Part shown: in pieces, positions 1 through 4,515 of the stretch
How positions within the stretch are numbered: the stretch's first letter is position 1
How the letters are laid out: each line of letters opens with the position of its first letter
Source: a bacterium
GTDB taxonomy: Bacteria; Patescibacteriota; Minisyncoccia; UBA6257; 2-01-FULL-56-20
Assembly: GCA_021813155.1 (NCBI GenBank)
Contig: JAKALK010000045.1
Coordinates: forward strand, 1 to 5,833
Direction: 5' to 3'
Length of the DNA: 5,833 bases
The notes under the pieces: generated by a model
Database searches by the model: none
What the model was told of the DNA's origin: nothing
Seen by the model: the letters and a program-made list of their open reading frames with translations, nothing else
Program-made: the position numbers and the translations under genes

Positions 1-28
1 GTTTATTAGATCATAACAGTGTAACCAT

Positions 29-35
29 AAGGAGG
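29..35 (+). promoter_or_regulatory. Shine-Dalgarno site of the 68-residue ORF
   Basis: AAGGAGG lies five bases upstream of the GTG at 41, an ideal spacing for 16S rRNA anti-SD pairing. It decides the GTG start, and it is notable because none of the other genes in the window has a comparable site. Confidence 0.8.
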
Positions 36-40
36 ACGTT

Positions 41-247
41 GTGGCAGTCCCGATAAGAAGTCTTGATATGGAGGGCGGAGATTCTCTTTTTCTCAAGCTT
101 TACGGATCGACGGAGATGTCTCTCTTGGTCAACGTGCATGACGGTCGTCTCTTCGTTCGTGGTCCGTTCAATGCCAACTCAAAGGTTTTGGAAGTGACGC
201 CTACTGGGATGGAGGCGGTTGATCCCGAAGTGACAGGTATGGTGTAG
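41..247 (+). CDS. Small hypothetical protein, 68 residues
   Basis: I do not recognise this protein. The reading frame opens with GTG five bases after a full AAGGAGG, runs 68 codons to TAG, and is followed about 30 bases later by an intrinsic terminator, so it looks like a complete small gene. Its promoter is probably left of the window. The protein is soluble-looking and mildly acidic, with no signal peptide, membrane segment or cysteine. The alternating hydrophobic pattern around residues 16-40 (LFLKLYG, SLLVNV, GRLFVRG) suggests a small beta-rich fold; this is inference. Codon choice (CTC, CGT, GTC) and GC look somewhat different from the AT-richer neighbours, which together with the unusual SD might mean high expression or a different origin. 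The coding call rests on SD, length and terminator, not on homology. Confidence 0.6.
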   Translation: MAVPIRSLDMEGGDSLFLKLYGSTEMSLLVNVHDGRLFVRGPFNANSKVLEVTPTGMEAVDPEVTGMV

Positions 248-277
248 GCGACCGCCGGTGCCTCGAAATGGTTCTTA

Positions 278-316
278 GGTCCCCTGCTTTAACGGCGGGG
301 GATTCTCTTTTTTGTG
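278..316 (+). terminator. Intrinsic terminator after the 68-residue ORF
   Basis: TCCCCTGC (280-287) pairs with GCGGGGGA (295-302) across a 7-nt loop, giving an 8-bp stem with one G-U pair; G-U pairs at the base could extend it. It is followed by TTCTC and a run of six or more T. It ends transcription of the small gene just before the promoter of the Nudix gene. Confidence 0.7.
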
Positions 317-323
317 ATATTAT
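315..323 (+). promoter_or_regulatory. Extended -10 promoter of first Nudix gene (leaderless)
   Basis: TG-A-TATTAT is an extended -10 element (TATTAT matches TATAAT at 5 of 6). It ends six bases before the ATG at 330, so the predicted +1 is at or next to the start codon. There is no -35 match at 17 nt and no Shine-Dalgarno, consistent with a leaderless mRNA. Confidence 0.55.
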
Positions 324-329
324 TAAAAA

Positions 330-779
330 ATGGCATTTGCACCAAAAGTGGGGGTAGGGGTTGGGGTAGCGTTGATTAAGGACGGGAAGGTTTTGATGGG
401 GCGGCGGCATGAGGATCCGGAAAAGGCGGACAGTTTATTGCATGGAGAGGGGACGTGGACGGTGCCGGGTGGAAAACTGGATTTTGGAGAGACGATCGCT
501 AATGGGGTGTGCCGGGAAACACTTGAGGAGACTAGTATTAAACTTGATTCAAATAAATTAAGGGTTGTTAGTGTTTCAAACGAGAGAACCAGCAACGTTC
601 ATTTCGTGACAATTGGATTTGTTTGTGAAAAATTTTCAGGTGATCCGAAAGTGATGGAGCCGGATGAAATAACCGAGTGGCGGTGGTTTGATTTGAAGGA
701 TTTGCCAAAGCCGATGTTTTTGCCGAGCGAAAAACTACTCAAAAATTATTTGTCGGGGGAAATTTATCAGGGAGATTAA
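330..779 (+). CDS. Nudix hydrolase, NUDT15-like
   Basis: A 149-residue Nudix-fold pyrophosphohydrolase, the usual length for a single-domain member. The Nudix box runs from G48: G48, five residues, E54, seven residues, R62-E63, then E66-E67, so the Mg-binding glutamates are present. The usual Gly two residues after the EE pair is Ser69. The N-terminal VGVGVGVA strand, the GTWTVPGG segment before the box, and the later EPDEITEWRWFDLKDLP stretch resemble the NUDT15/MutT-like group, which cleaves nucleoside (di/tri)phosphate derivatives; the exact substrate cannot be told. It is presumably cytosolic. The ATG at 330 is chosen because the family begins close to this point and a -10 box sits just upstream. 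It stands as its own transcription unit between a terminator and a 116-nt gap. The fold is near certain; the substrate is inferred from resemblance. Confidence 0.93.
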   Translation: MAFAPKVGVGVGVALIKDGKVLMGRRHEDPEKADSLLHGEGTWTVPGGKLDFGETIANGVCRETLEETSIKLDSNKLRVVSVSNERTSNVHFVTIGFVCEKFSGDPKVMEPDEITEWRWFDLKDLPKPMFLPSEKLLKNYLSGEIYQGD

Positions 780-803
780 CAAGCGAGGTTGTTCCCTTTT
801 TTA

Positions 804-845
804 ATAGTACACTAACCTACGCGATCGCTTAATTTGGTGTACTAT
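804..845. repeat. 12-bp inverted repeat enclosing GCGATCGC
   Basis: ATAGTACACTAA (804-815) is the reverse complement of TTGGTGTACTAT (834-845) apart from one T-G position. The 18-nt centre contains the perfect 8-bp palindrome GCGATCGC (821-828). The right arm is not followed by a T-run on either strand, so it is not a standard terminator. It lies 35 bases upstream of the second Nudix promoter. A protein-binding operator or an RNA hairpin at the 3' end of the first Nudix mRNA are both possible. Confidence 0.6.
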
Positions 846-862
846 AGATTAGTATAGAATAG
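843..862. repeat. Tandem 10-bp repeat upstream of second Nudix gene
   Basis: TATAGATTAG (843-852) is followed directly by TATAGAATAG (853-862), one mismatch apart. Both contain TATAGA, a -10-like hexamer, but no -35 lies at a suitable distance. It may be an AT-rich upstream element or chance. Confidence 0.35.
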
Positions 863-879
863 AAAAGAGCGGAAAGTTG

Positions 880-888
880 TGGTTTAAT
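880..888 (+). promoter_or_regulatory. Extended -10 promoter of second Nudix gene (leaderless)
   Basis: TG-G-TTTAAT is an extended -10 element (TTTAAT is 5 of 6). It ends seven bases before the ATG at 896, again with no Shine-Dalgarno. The geometry repeats that of the first Nudix gene. Confidence 0.5.
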
Positions 889-895
889 CAAAAAA

Positions 896-1366
896 ATGGA
901 TATTGATCCGAGATTACACTTTGTGGTGGCGACGTGTATTATAGAAAAAGATGGGAAGTTTTTGATTGCAAAACGAGCGCCGCACGAGAAAGCTTTTCCA
1001 AACAGATGGACGGTGCCGGGAGGAAAATTAGTTTTGCACGAATATGAGCATTTACCAAAGACGGCGGGATTTCCGCAGTGGTATGGAGTGGTGGAGTGGG
1101 TTTTAAGAAAAGAAGTTAAAGAAGAGGTGGATTTAGAAATTGAAAAACCGAAATATCTTTGCGATTTGGTTTTTGTGCGGCCAGACGGGTATCCAGTGGT
1201 GACTTTGTCTTATTTTGCGAAATATAAAAGCGGGGAGGTAAAAATTTCAAAAGATTTTACGGATTATACTTGGATCAGCGCTTCAGAGGTTACGAAATAC
1301 GATTTAATTGAGGGGATAGGAGACGAGATTAAAGAAGTGGCGAGGATTACTGGGGATTTTTCTTGA
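896..1366 (+). CDS. Nudix hydrolase with an insertion inside the Nudix box
   Basis: A 156-residue Nudix pyrophosphohydrolase, presumably cytosolic, of unknown substrate. The strand/loop WTVPGGKL (38-45) is typical. After G43 the five-residue spacing to E49 is kept, but the next 22 residues (including LPKTA and QWYGVVEWVLR) replace the normal seven before the catalytic helix. The helix reads KEVKEEVDL (72-80), with Lys for the usual Arg and Asp for the usual Gly; E73, E76 and E77 are present. The insertion is therefore about 15 residues. I recall similar PGGK...LPK...WY...LR-REV-EE Nudix proteins in candidate-phyla genomes, but cannot confirm this here. Beyond the box there is little similarity to the upstream Nudix protein, so this is not a recent duplicate. 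Its 3' end overlaps prfA on the other strand by 20 nt. Confidence 0.88.
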   Translation: MDIDPRLHFVVATCIIEKDGKFLIAKRAPHEKAFPNRWTVPGGKLVLHEYEHLPKTAGFPQWYGVVEWVLRKEVKEEVDLEIEKPKYLCDLVFVRPDGYPVVTLSYFAKYKSGEVKISKDFTDYTWISASEVTKYDLIEGIGDEIKEVARITGDFS

Positions 1367-2075
1367 ACGCTTTAATAATTGGTTCCATACCTCCGTCTAG
1401 AATGTCTTCGATGCGGGAGAATTTTTTGCCTAGCCGATGGTCAGTGATGCGATCGTCGGGAAAATTATAAGTACGGATTTTTTCGGAGCGGTCGGCGGAA
1501 CCGATTTGTTCGCGGCGGGTTTCGGTGATGTTGCCGCTAGCTTTTTGCTCTTCGATTTCATAAAGTTTCGCCCGTAAAACATCCATGGCTTTTTCGCGAT
1601 TAGCATACTGAGAACGTTCCTCGCGAGAGGCAACGACGATGCCGGTGGGTTTATGAAGGATTCTGACGGCGGTTTCAACTTTGTTTACGTTTTGGCCTCC
1701 GGGACCGCCGGCGCGGGAAAAGGTGACTTCAAGATCGCTGTCTTTGATTTGAACTTCCTTGGCCTCAACGATGGGCAAAATAGCCACGGAAGCGGTTGAT
1801 GTGTGGACTCGGCCGGATTTTTCGGTTTTAGGGACGCGCTGGACACGATGGACGCCTGATTCTTGTTTTAAATCAGCGTAGACATCGAGGCCGCTTACTT
1901 CAGCGACTAAGCTTTTATAGCCGTCTAGAGAGGTTTGATTGGTATCTAGAATGTGAAAATTCCAACCGTGTTTTTGGGCGTAGCGCTGATACATTCTGGC
2001 TAGATCGCCAGCAAAAATAGCGGCCTCGTCGCCACCGGCGCCAGCTCTAATTTCGATTATGATCTTATTGGTCAT
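1347..2075 (-). CDS. prfA: Peptide chain release factor 1, lacking domain 1
   Basis: A class I release factor that reads stop codons in the ribosomal A site and triggers release of the nascent chain. The catalytic GGQ is at residues 126-128 within RAGGPGGQNVNK, and the codon-reading tripeptide is PKT at 82-84 in RVQRVPKTEKSGR. The P-x-T form marks RF1 (UAA/UAG), not RF2, which has SPF. EIRAGAGGDEAA (8-19) begins the core. The protein has 242 residues against about 360 for usual RF1: the helical N-terminal domain of roughly 110 residues is missing. The frame cannot be extended, because an in-frame TAA lies nine codons upstream (2102-2100), and the divergent receiver gene starts 95 nt away. The GGQ glutamine would be the PrmC methylation site; prmC, often adjacent to prfA, is not in the window. 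Cytosolic. Confidence 0.95.
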   Translation of the reverse strand: MTNKIIIEIRAGAGGDEAAIFAGDLARMYQRYAQKHGWNFHILDTNQTSLDGYKSLVAEVSGLDVYADLKQESGVHRVQRVPKTEKSGRVHTSTASVAILPIVEAKEVQIKDSDLEVTFSRAGGPGGQNVNKVETAVRILHKPTGIVVASREERSQYANREKAMDVLRAKLYEIEEQKASGNITETRREQIGSADRSEKIRTYNFPDDRITDHRLGKKFSRIEDILDGGMEPIIKAFKKNPQ

Positions 2076-2082
2076 GAAACTG

Positions 2083-2112
2083 GAATTATGAATCGAGAAT
2101 TATGAATTATGA
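2083..2112. repeat. Short GAATTATGAAT direct repeats between divergent genes
   Basis: GAATTATGAAT occurs at 2083-2093 and 2097-2107, and a partial third copy GAATTATGA overlaps at 2104-2112. The array lies in the 95-nt gap between prfA and the first receiver gene. On the - strand each copy carries CATAAT, a -10-like hexamer, so it may be a simple-sequence tract that also supplies prfA promoter elements. Confidence 0.6.
2085..2090 (-). promoter_or_regulatory. Candidate -10 box of prfA
   Basis: On the - strand CATAAT (5 of 6 to TATAAT) ends nine bases before the prfA ATG. There is no clear -35 and no Shine-Dalgarno. If used, the leader would be only a few bases. The hexamer is part of the repeats here, so the assignment is weak. 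Confidence 0.35.
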
Positions 2113-2134
2113 TGGAAACGATGGGGATAATTTT

Positions 2135-2163
2135 TTGCTCAATTTTGGTTCTTATAGTATCAT
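2135..2163 (+). promoter_or_regulatory. Promoter of the receiver gene pair (leaderless)
   Basis: TTGCTC (2135-2140, a weak -35), 17-nt spacer, then TATCAT (2158-2163, 5 of 6 to TATAAT). Seven bases separate the -10 from the ATG at 2171. No Shine-Dalgarno is present, so a leaderless or near-leaderless mRNA is predicted. Confidence 0.5.
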
Positions 2164-2170
2164 AAGACAT

Positions 2171-2581
2171 ATGAATAATCCACCTTTGATTCTAATTGTT
2201 GACGACGAAGAAAACTTTCGCGAGATATTTTCTGTCGAGTTTAAAAAAGCCGGATATCAAACAGATACGGCGGTTGATGGCGAGGATGGTTTTGAAAAAG
2301 CTAAGAAAATAAAACCGGATTTGATTTTGATGGATATGGAAATGCCTCATTTAAATGGCGCGGGAGCCGTAATGAAACTAAAAGAGGATCCAAAAACTAA
2401 GGGTATTAAGGTCATGTTCCTTACAAATTATGGCGATCCGCGACCAGAGATGACCCAGGCTGATGTTCATTTTTCGCAAGAGGTTGGAGCAGATGATTAT
2501 TTGAGGAAAACATCGGATATGAGTATTTTACGAGAGGAGGTCCAAAGAGTTTTAAACCACGTGAAACATGGCGAGAAGTAA
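2171..2581 (+). CDS. Stand-alone receiver-domain response regulator (first of pair)
   Basis: A 136-residue CheY-like receiver with no output domain. D11-D12 form the acidic Mg pocket, D55 in LILMDMEMP is the phospho-acceptor, T85 in FLTNYG is the switch Thr/Ser, and K113 in DDYLRKTSD is the conserved lysine. K113 is followed by Thr, not the usual cis-Pro. T85 to K113 is 28 residues against 22 in CheY, so the loop and helix after strand 4 carry a short insertion. The ATG at 2171 is chosen over an in-frame ATG at 2102 because the receiver fold starts at residue 6 (LILIVDDEENF) and the promoter lies between the two ATGs. It overlaps the next receiver gene by 14 nt, so the two are probably co-transcribed and translationally coupled. 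Its kinase and target are not in the window; it may signal by protein-protein contact. Confidence 0.9.
   Translation: MNNPPLILIVDDEENFREIFSVEFKKAGYQTDTAVDGEDGFEKAKKIKPDLILMDMEMPHLNGAGAVMKLKEDPKTKGIKVMFLTNYGDPRPEMTQADVHFSQEVGADDYLRKTSDMSILREEVQRVLNHVKHGEK
2182..2232 (+). repeat. 51-bp perfect direct repeat, copy 1
   Basis: This stretch, coding for the first beta strand, the acidic pocket and helix 1 of the first receiver, is identical base for base to 2582-2632, exactly 400 nt downstream. The flanking coding sequence of the two genes is much more diverged, including at synonymous sites. Confidence 0.95.
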
Positions 2582-3032
2582 ACCTTTGATTCTAATTGTT
2601 GACGACGAAGAAAACTTTCGCGAGATATTTTCGGCTAAGTTAAAAGCGGCAGGATATGAGACGGCTACTGCAAAAGATGGCGAAGATGGGGCAAAAAAAG
2701 CCAAGGAGTTGATGCCGGATCTGATTTTAATGGATATCTTTATGCCGCCTGGAGCGACTGGGACTGATGCAGCTTTAAGTATTAAGCAAGATCCTCAGAC
2801 AAGAGATCTTAGAGTGGCGTTTCTTACCAGCCTAAAAGATCCGTGGCCGGCTTTGTATGGCGACCATAAAAACATCAGCAAGGAATTAGGCATGGAAGAT
2901 TTTTTGGAAAAAACGGACGATTTGAGTAATGTGGCCGCAAAAGTAAAGGAAATTCTTGCGAAGAATAACCAGCCGGTAACTCAGACTGTTAATTTGCCGC
3001 CACAACCACCAGCGCCTTCCCAGGGCCAGTGA
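2568..3032 (+). CDS. Stand-alone receiver-domain response regulator (second of pair)
   Basis: A 154-residue receiver protein, clearly a duplicate of the upstream one. D12-D13, D56 (LILMDIFMP), T87 (FLTSLKD) and K115 (EDFLEKTDD) are the expected functional residues; K115 is again followed by Thr rather than Pro. PPGATG after the phospho-acceptor strand is a small insertion relative to its partner. After the receiver, residues from about 134 form a Pro/Gln-rich tail (NNQPVTQTVNLPPQPPAPSQ) that looks disordered; there is no DNA-binding or enzymatic output domain. The start at 2568 lies 14 nt inside the upstream gene. No SD lies at the right distance, so re-initiation after the upstream stop is likely. 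It ends in TGA. Phosphotransfer partner unknown. Confidence 0.9.
   Translation: MARSKPLILIVDDEENFREIFSAKLKAAGYETATAKDGEDGAKKAKELMPDLILMDIFMPPGATGTDAALSIKQDPQTRDLRVAFLTSLKDPWPALYGDHKNISKELGMEDFLEKTDDLSNVAAKVKEILAKNNQPVTQTVNLPPQPPAPSQGQ
2582..2632 (+). repeat. 51-bp perfect direct repeat, copy 2
   Basis: Identical to 2182-2232. It encodes residues 6-21 of the second receiver plus one base. Because the copies are in the same phase, recombination between them would delete 400 bp and join the two genes into one in-frame receiver gene. Confidence 0.95.
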
Positions 3033-3045
3033 TTTTGGGCAAGAC

Positions 3046-3074
3046 TTGATTTTTTGGTCATTTTAATTTATTCT
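3046..3074 (+). promoter_or_regulatory. Weak candidate promoter of rpsP
   Basis: TTGATT (3046-3051), 17-nt spacer, TATTCT (3069-3074). This would give a leader of about 10 nt. An alternative -10, TTTACT (3079-3084), ends six bases before the ATG and would repeat the leaderless layout of neighbouring genes. Transcription from the receiver promoter upstream is also possible, since no terminator separates them. Confidence 0.35.
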
Positions 3075-3090
3075 GGCTTTTACTTGGCTT

Positions 3091-3417
3091 ATGTTAGCAA
3101 TGAAATTACAAAGGATTGGGAAAAGACACCAACCTAGCTACAGGCTAGTGGTTGCTTTGAGGCGTTCTAAAATGATCAGTCCGCCGGTTGAGGATTTGGG
3201 GTCTTATAATCCGTTAACAAAAGCTAGCAGCTTTAACCAAGAGAGAGTGAAATACTGGCTAGGCGTGGGAGTAAAGCCGACAGTAACGGTTTCTAATCTT
3301 TTAGTGAGTAAGGGCGTTATTCAAGGTAAGAAAATTGCTCTTAAGTTCAAGAGCGGGGGTAATAAGGATGGTGGTAAGGTGGCGAAGGAAGCCGCAAACA
3401 CCGAAAACACTAAGTAG
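3091..3417 (+). CDS. rpsP: 30S ribosomal protein bS16
   Basis: Small ribosomal subunit protein that binds 16S rRNA and helps assembly of the 30S body. The N-terminus MLAMKLQRIGKRHQPSYRLVV matches the family pattern M-x-x-I-R-L-x-R-x-G, and LGSYNPL (37-43) followed by ERVKYWLGVGVKPTVTV is the rest of the signature. The ATG at 3091 is preferred over the in-frame ATG at 3100 because it aligns with the family start. The core ends near residue 82; the remaining Lys/Gly-rich tail makes 108 residues, longer than the usual 80-90. A basic rRNA-contacting extension is plausible. No Shine-Dalgarno is seen. It is followed by khpA, the usual neighbour in many bacteria; rimM and trmD, which often complete that operon, do not follow here. 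Confidence 0.95.
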   Translation: MLAMKLQRIGKRHQPSYRLVVALRRSKMISPPVEDLGSYNPLTKASSFNQERVKYWLGVGVKPTVTVSNLLVSKGVIQGKKIALKFKSGGNKDGGKVAKEAANTENTK

Positions 3418-3432
3418 GCTGAGAGGCAATAA

Positions 3433-3460
3433 TTGACTGATTTAAATTTTTCGGCATAAT
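3433..3460 (+). promoter_or_regulatory. Candidate promoter upstream of khpA
   Basis: TTGACT (3433-3438), 16-nt spacer, CATAAT (3455-3460). It lies just after the rpsP stop and would give khpA its own transcript with a leader of roughly 97 nt. A second -10-like hexamer, TACAAT, is at 3471-3476. No terminator separates rpsP from khpA, so read-through is also expected. Confidence 0.45.
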
Positions 3461-3507
3461 TAGATAGACATACAATAAGATAAACACGCCAGATAAGCAG
3501 AAAGGCT

Positions 3508-3567
3508 ATGGTCTGGTTTTTGGAAAAGGTCGTAAGAAATCAGAAAAATTCAGAAAGTAAGAGATGA
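3508..3567 (+). CDS. Possible 19-codon leader ORF before khpA
   Basis: ATG at 3508 opens a 19-codon frame (MVWFLEKVVRN..., basic C-terminus) whose TGA overlaps the khpA ATG as ATGA. Such overlaps are typical of coupled translation. Against it, the GAAAGG upstream is too close to act as a good SD, and a random ORF of this size is common. No family is recognised. Confidence 0.2.
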   Translation: MVWFLEKVVRNQKNSESKR

Positions 3568-3863
3568 ATTCTAATACCGCGGATCAGGATTTTCTTGAGT
3601 TTCTAGTAAAATCTTTAGTGGATCACCCTGACGACGTAAAGGTAGCGCGCAAAGTAGATGAGATGGGAGTGCTACTTTCTTTAAAGGTGAATCCTCTTGA
3701 CATGGGGCAGGTTGTCGGCAGACAAGGAGCGACAGCGAAAGCTATTAGATCACTCCTTAGGATTGTCGGCATTAAAAACAATGCCCGTGTTAATCTGAAG
3801 ATTGAGGAACCAGAAGGCGGTTCTAGGCAAAAGCGAACCGATGTTGGTGGTAGCGATTTTTAG
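3564..3863 (+). CDS. khpA: KH-domain RNA-binding protein KhpA (YlqC family)
   Basis: A small cytosolic RNA-binding protein with one KH domain. The GxxG loop is GRQG at 52-55 within MGQVVGRQGATAKAIRSLL, the strongest signature; the preceding strand (VLLSLKVNP) and following helix fit the fold. FLVKSLVDHPDDVKV (13-27) matches the N-terminal segment of the family. KhpA partners with KhpB in several Gram-positive bacteria; whether that holds here is unknown. At 99 residues it is longer than the usual 75-80 because of a charged tail (EEPEGGSRQKRTDVGG). The start is firm: an in-frame TAA sits two codons upstream. The rpsP-khpA order is conserved widely and supports a link with ribosome biogenesis. 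A strong terminator follows. Confidence 0.93.
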   Translation: MNSNTADQDFLEFLVKSLVDHPDDVKVARKVDEMGVLLSLKVNPLDMGQVVGRQGATAKAIRSLLRIVGIKNNARVNLKIEEPEGGSRQKRTDVGGSDF

Positions 3864-3881
3864 AAGCGTCACTATAGTTAA

Positions 3882-3923
3882 AAACTAAAAACCCCTGAAG
3901 GGGTTTTTAGTTTGATTTTTTGA
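3882..3923 (+). terminator. Strong intrinsic terminator after khpA
   Basis: A perfect 14-bp stem: 3882-3895 (AAACTAAAAACCCC) pairs with 3900-3913 around a TGAA loop, followed by GATTTTTTG. The A- and T-tracts flanking the GC core make it able to work in both directions. It closes the rpsP-khpA unit and insulates efp. Confidence 0.92.
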
Positions 3924-3931
3924 TTTTCTTT

Positions 3932-3940
3932 TGTTAAAAT
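3932..3940 (+). promoter_or_regulatory. Extended -10 promoter of efp (leaderless)
   Basis: TG-T-TAAAAT is an extended -10 (5 of 6 to TATAAT), ending eight bases before the ATG at 3949. It lies directly after the khpA terminator. There is no Shine-Dalgarno. The position also argues that the in-frame TTG at 3931 is not the real start, as it would lie in the promoter. Confidence 0.6.
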
Positions 3941-3948
3941 CTACCCCT

Positions 3949-4515
3949 ATGTTGTCCTATACCGATCTTAAAAAAGGAGTTTTGTTTGTGATGAATAATG
4001 AACCTTATGAGGTTTTGGAATCAAGTTTCTTGAGGATGCAACAGAGGAAGGCAGTAGTTCAAACTAAAATTCGTAATTTGATCACCGGTAAAATTTTAGA
4101 CCGGAATTTTCAGCCGAGCGATAATTTTGAGGAGGCGGAGGTTGAGAAAAAGGAGGCGGTTTTTATTTATGCAAATAGAAGCGAATGTTGGTTTCATGAG
4201 ATTGGCAATCCCAAAGCGCGCTTTTCTTTAAAAGAAGAAGTTGTTGGCGGAGGGGCAAAGTTTTTGAAAGCGAATACGCCGGTGACAACTTGGCTTTTTA
4301 ACGAGAAAGTAATTCAAGTAAGCTTGCCGGTTAAAATGGATCTCAAAGTTACTGAAGCGCCACCAGCGATTCGGGGGAATACGGCACAGGGTGGAACAAA
4401 AGTAGTAACCCTTGAAACGGGGGCGAAAATTTCAGTGCCGCTTTTTATAAACGAAGGCGATGTGGTGCGGGTTAACACCGAGACAGAAGGGTATGTGGAA
4501 AGGGTAAAAGGCTAG
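3949..4515 (+). CDS. efp: Elongation factor P with a non-canonical tip loop
   Basis: EF-P binds between the P and E sites and promotes peptide-bond formation at polyproline stalls. The protein is 188 residues, the usual length, with three beta-barrel domains: KOW-like N-terminal domain (about 1-64, LSYTDLKKG...EPYEV), a central OB domain, and a C-terminal OB domain with the signature TLETGAKISVPLFINEGD and VNTETEGYVERV. The start at 3949 matches the family; an upstream TTG would add six residues lying in the promoter. The odd point is the loop that reaches the P-site tRNA: where E. coli has PGKGQ with modified Lys34, this protein reads MQQRK (30-34), placing Gln32 at the lysine position. Beta-lysylation, rhamnosylation or hypusine-like modification at that site is therefore not expected. 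Its TAG shares CTAG with the convergent membrane gene. Confidence 0.95.
   Translation: MLSYTDLKKGVLFVMNNEPYEVLESSFLRMQQRKAVVQTKIRNLITGKILDRNFQPSDNFEEAEVEKKEAVFIYANRSECWFHEIGNPKARFSLKEEVVGGGAKFLKANTPVTTWLFNEKVIQVSLPVKMDLKVTEAPPAIRGNTAQGGTKVVTLETGAKISVPLFINEGDVVRVNTETEGYVERVKG

Noticed and set aside
201..595. Minus-strand ORFs of 69 and 90 residues (201-410 and 323-595)
   Set aside because: They lie antisense to the small ORF and the Nudix gene, resemble no family and have no start signals.
804..845. Intrinsic terminator for the first Nudix gene
   Set aside because: No T-run follows the right arm on the + strand, nor on the - strand; the T6 tract lies before the left arm.
1430..1678. Minus-strand ORF of 82 residues inside prfA
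   Set aside because: It is an alternative frame of prfA, which has clear family motifs in its own frame.
2102..2170. N-terminal extension of the first receiver from an in-frame ATG at 2102
   Set aside because: The added 23 residues match nothing in receivers, and the stretch contains the repeat tract and the -35/-10 promoter.
3030..3136. UGA read as an amino acid (genetic code 25) extending the second receiver
   Set aside because: Read-through would run into rpsP with no family match, and the TGA of the second Nudix gene also falls where a stop is expected.
3931..3948. TTG start six codons upstream for EF-P
   Set aside because: The TTG overlaps the extended -10 box, and the family begins at the ATG at 3949.
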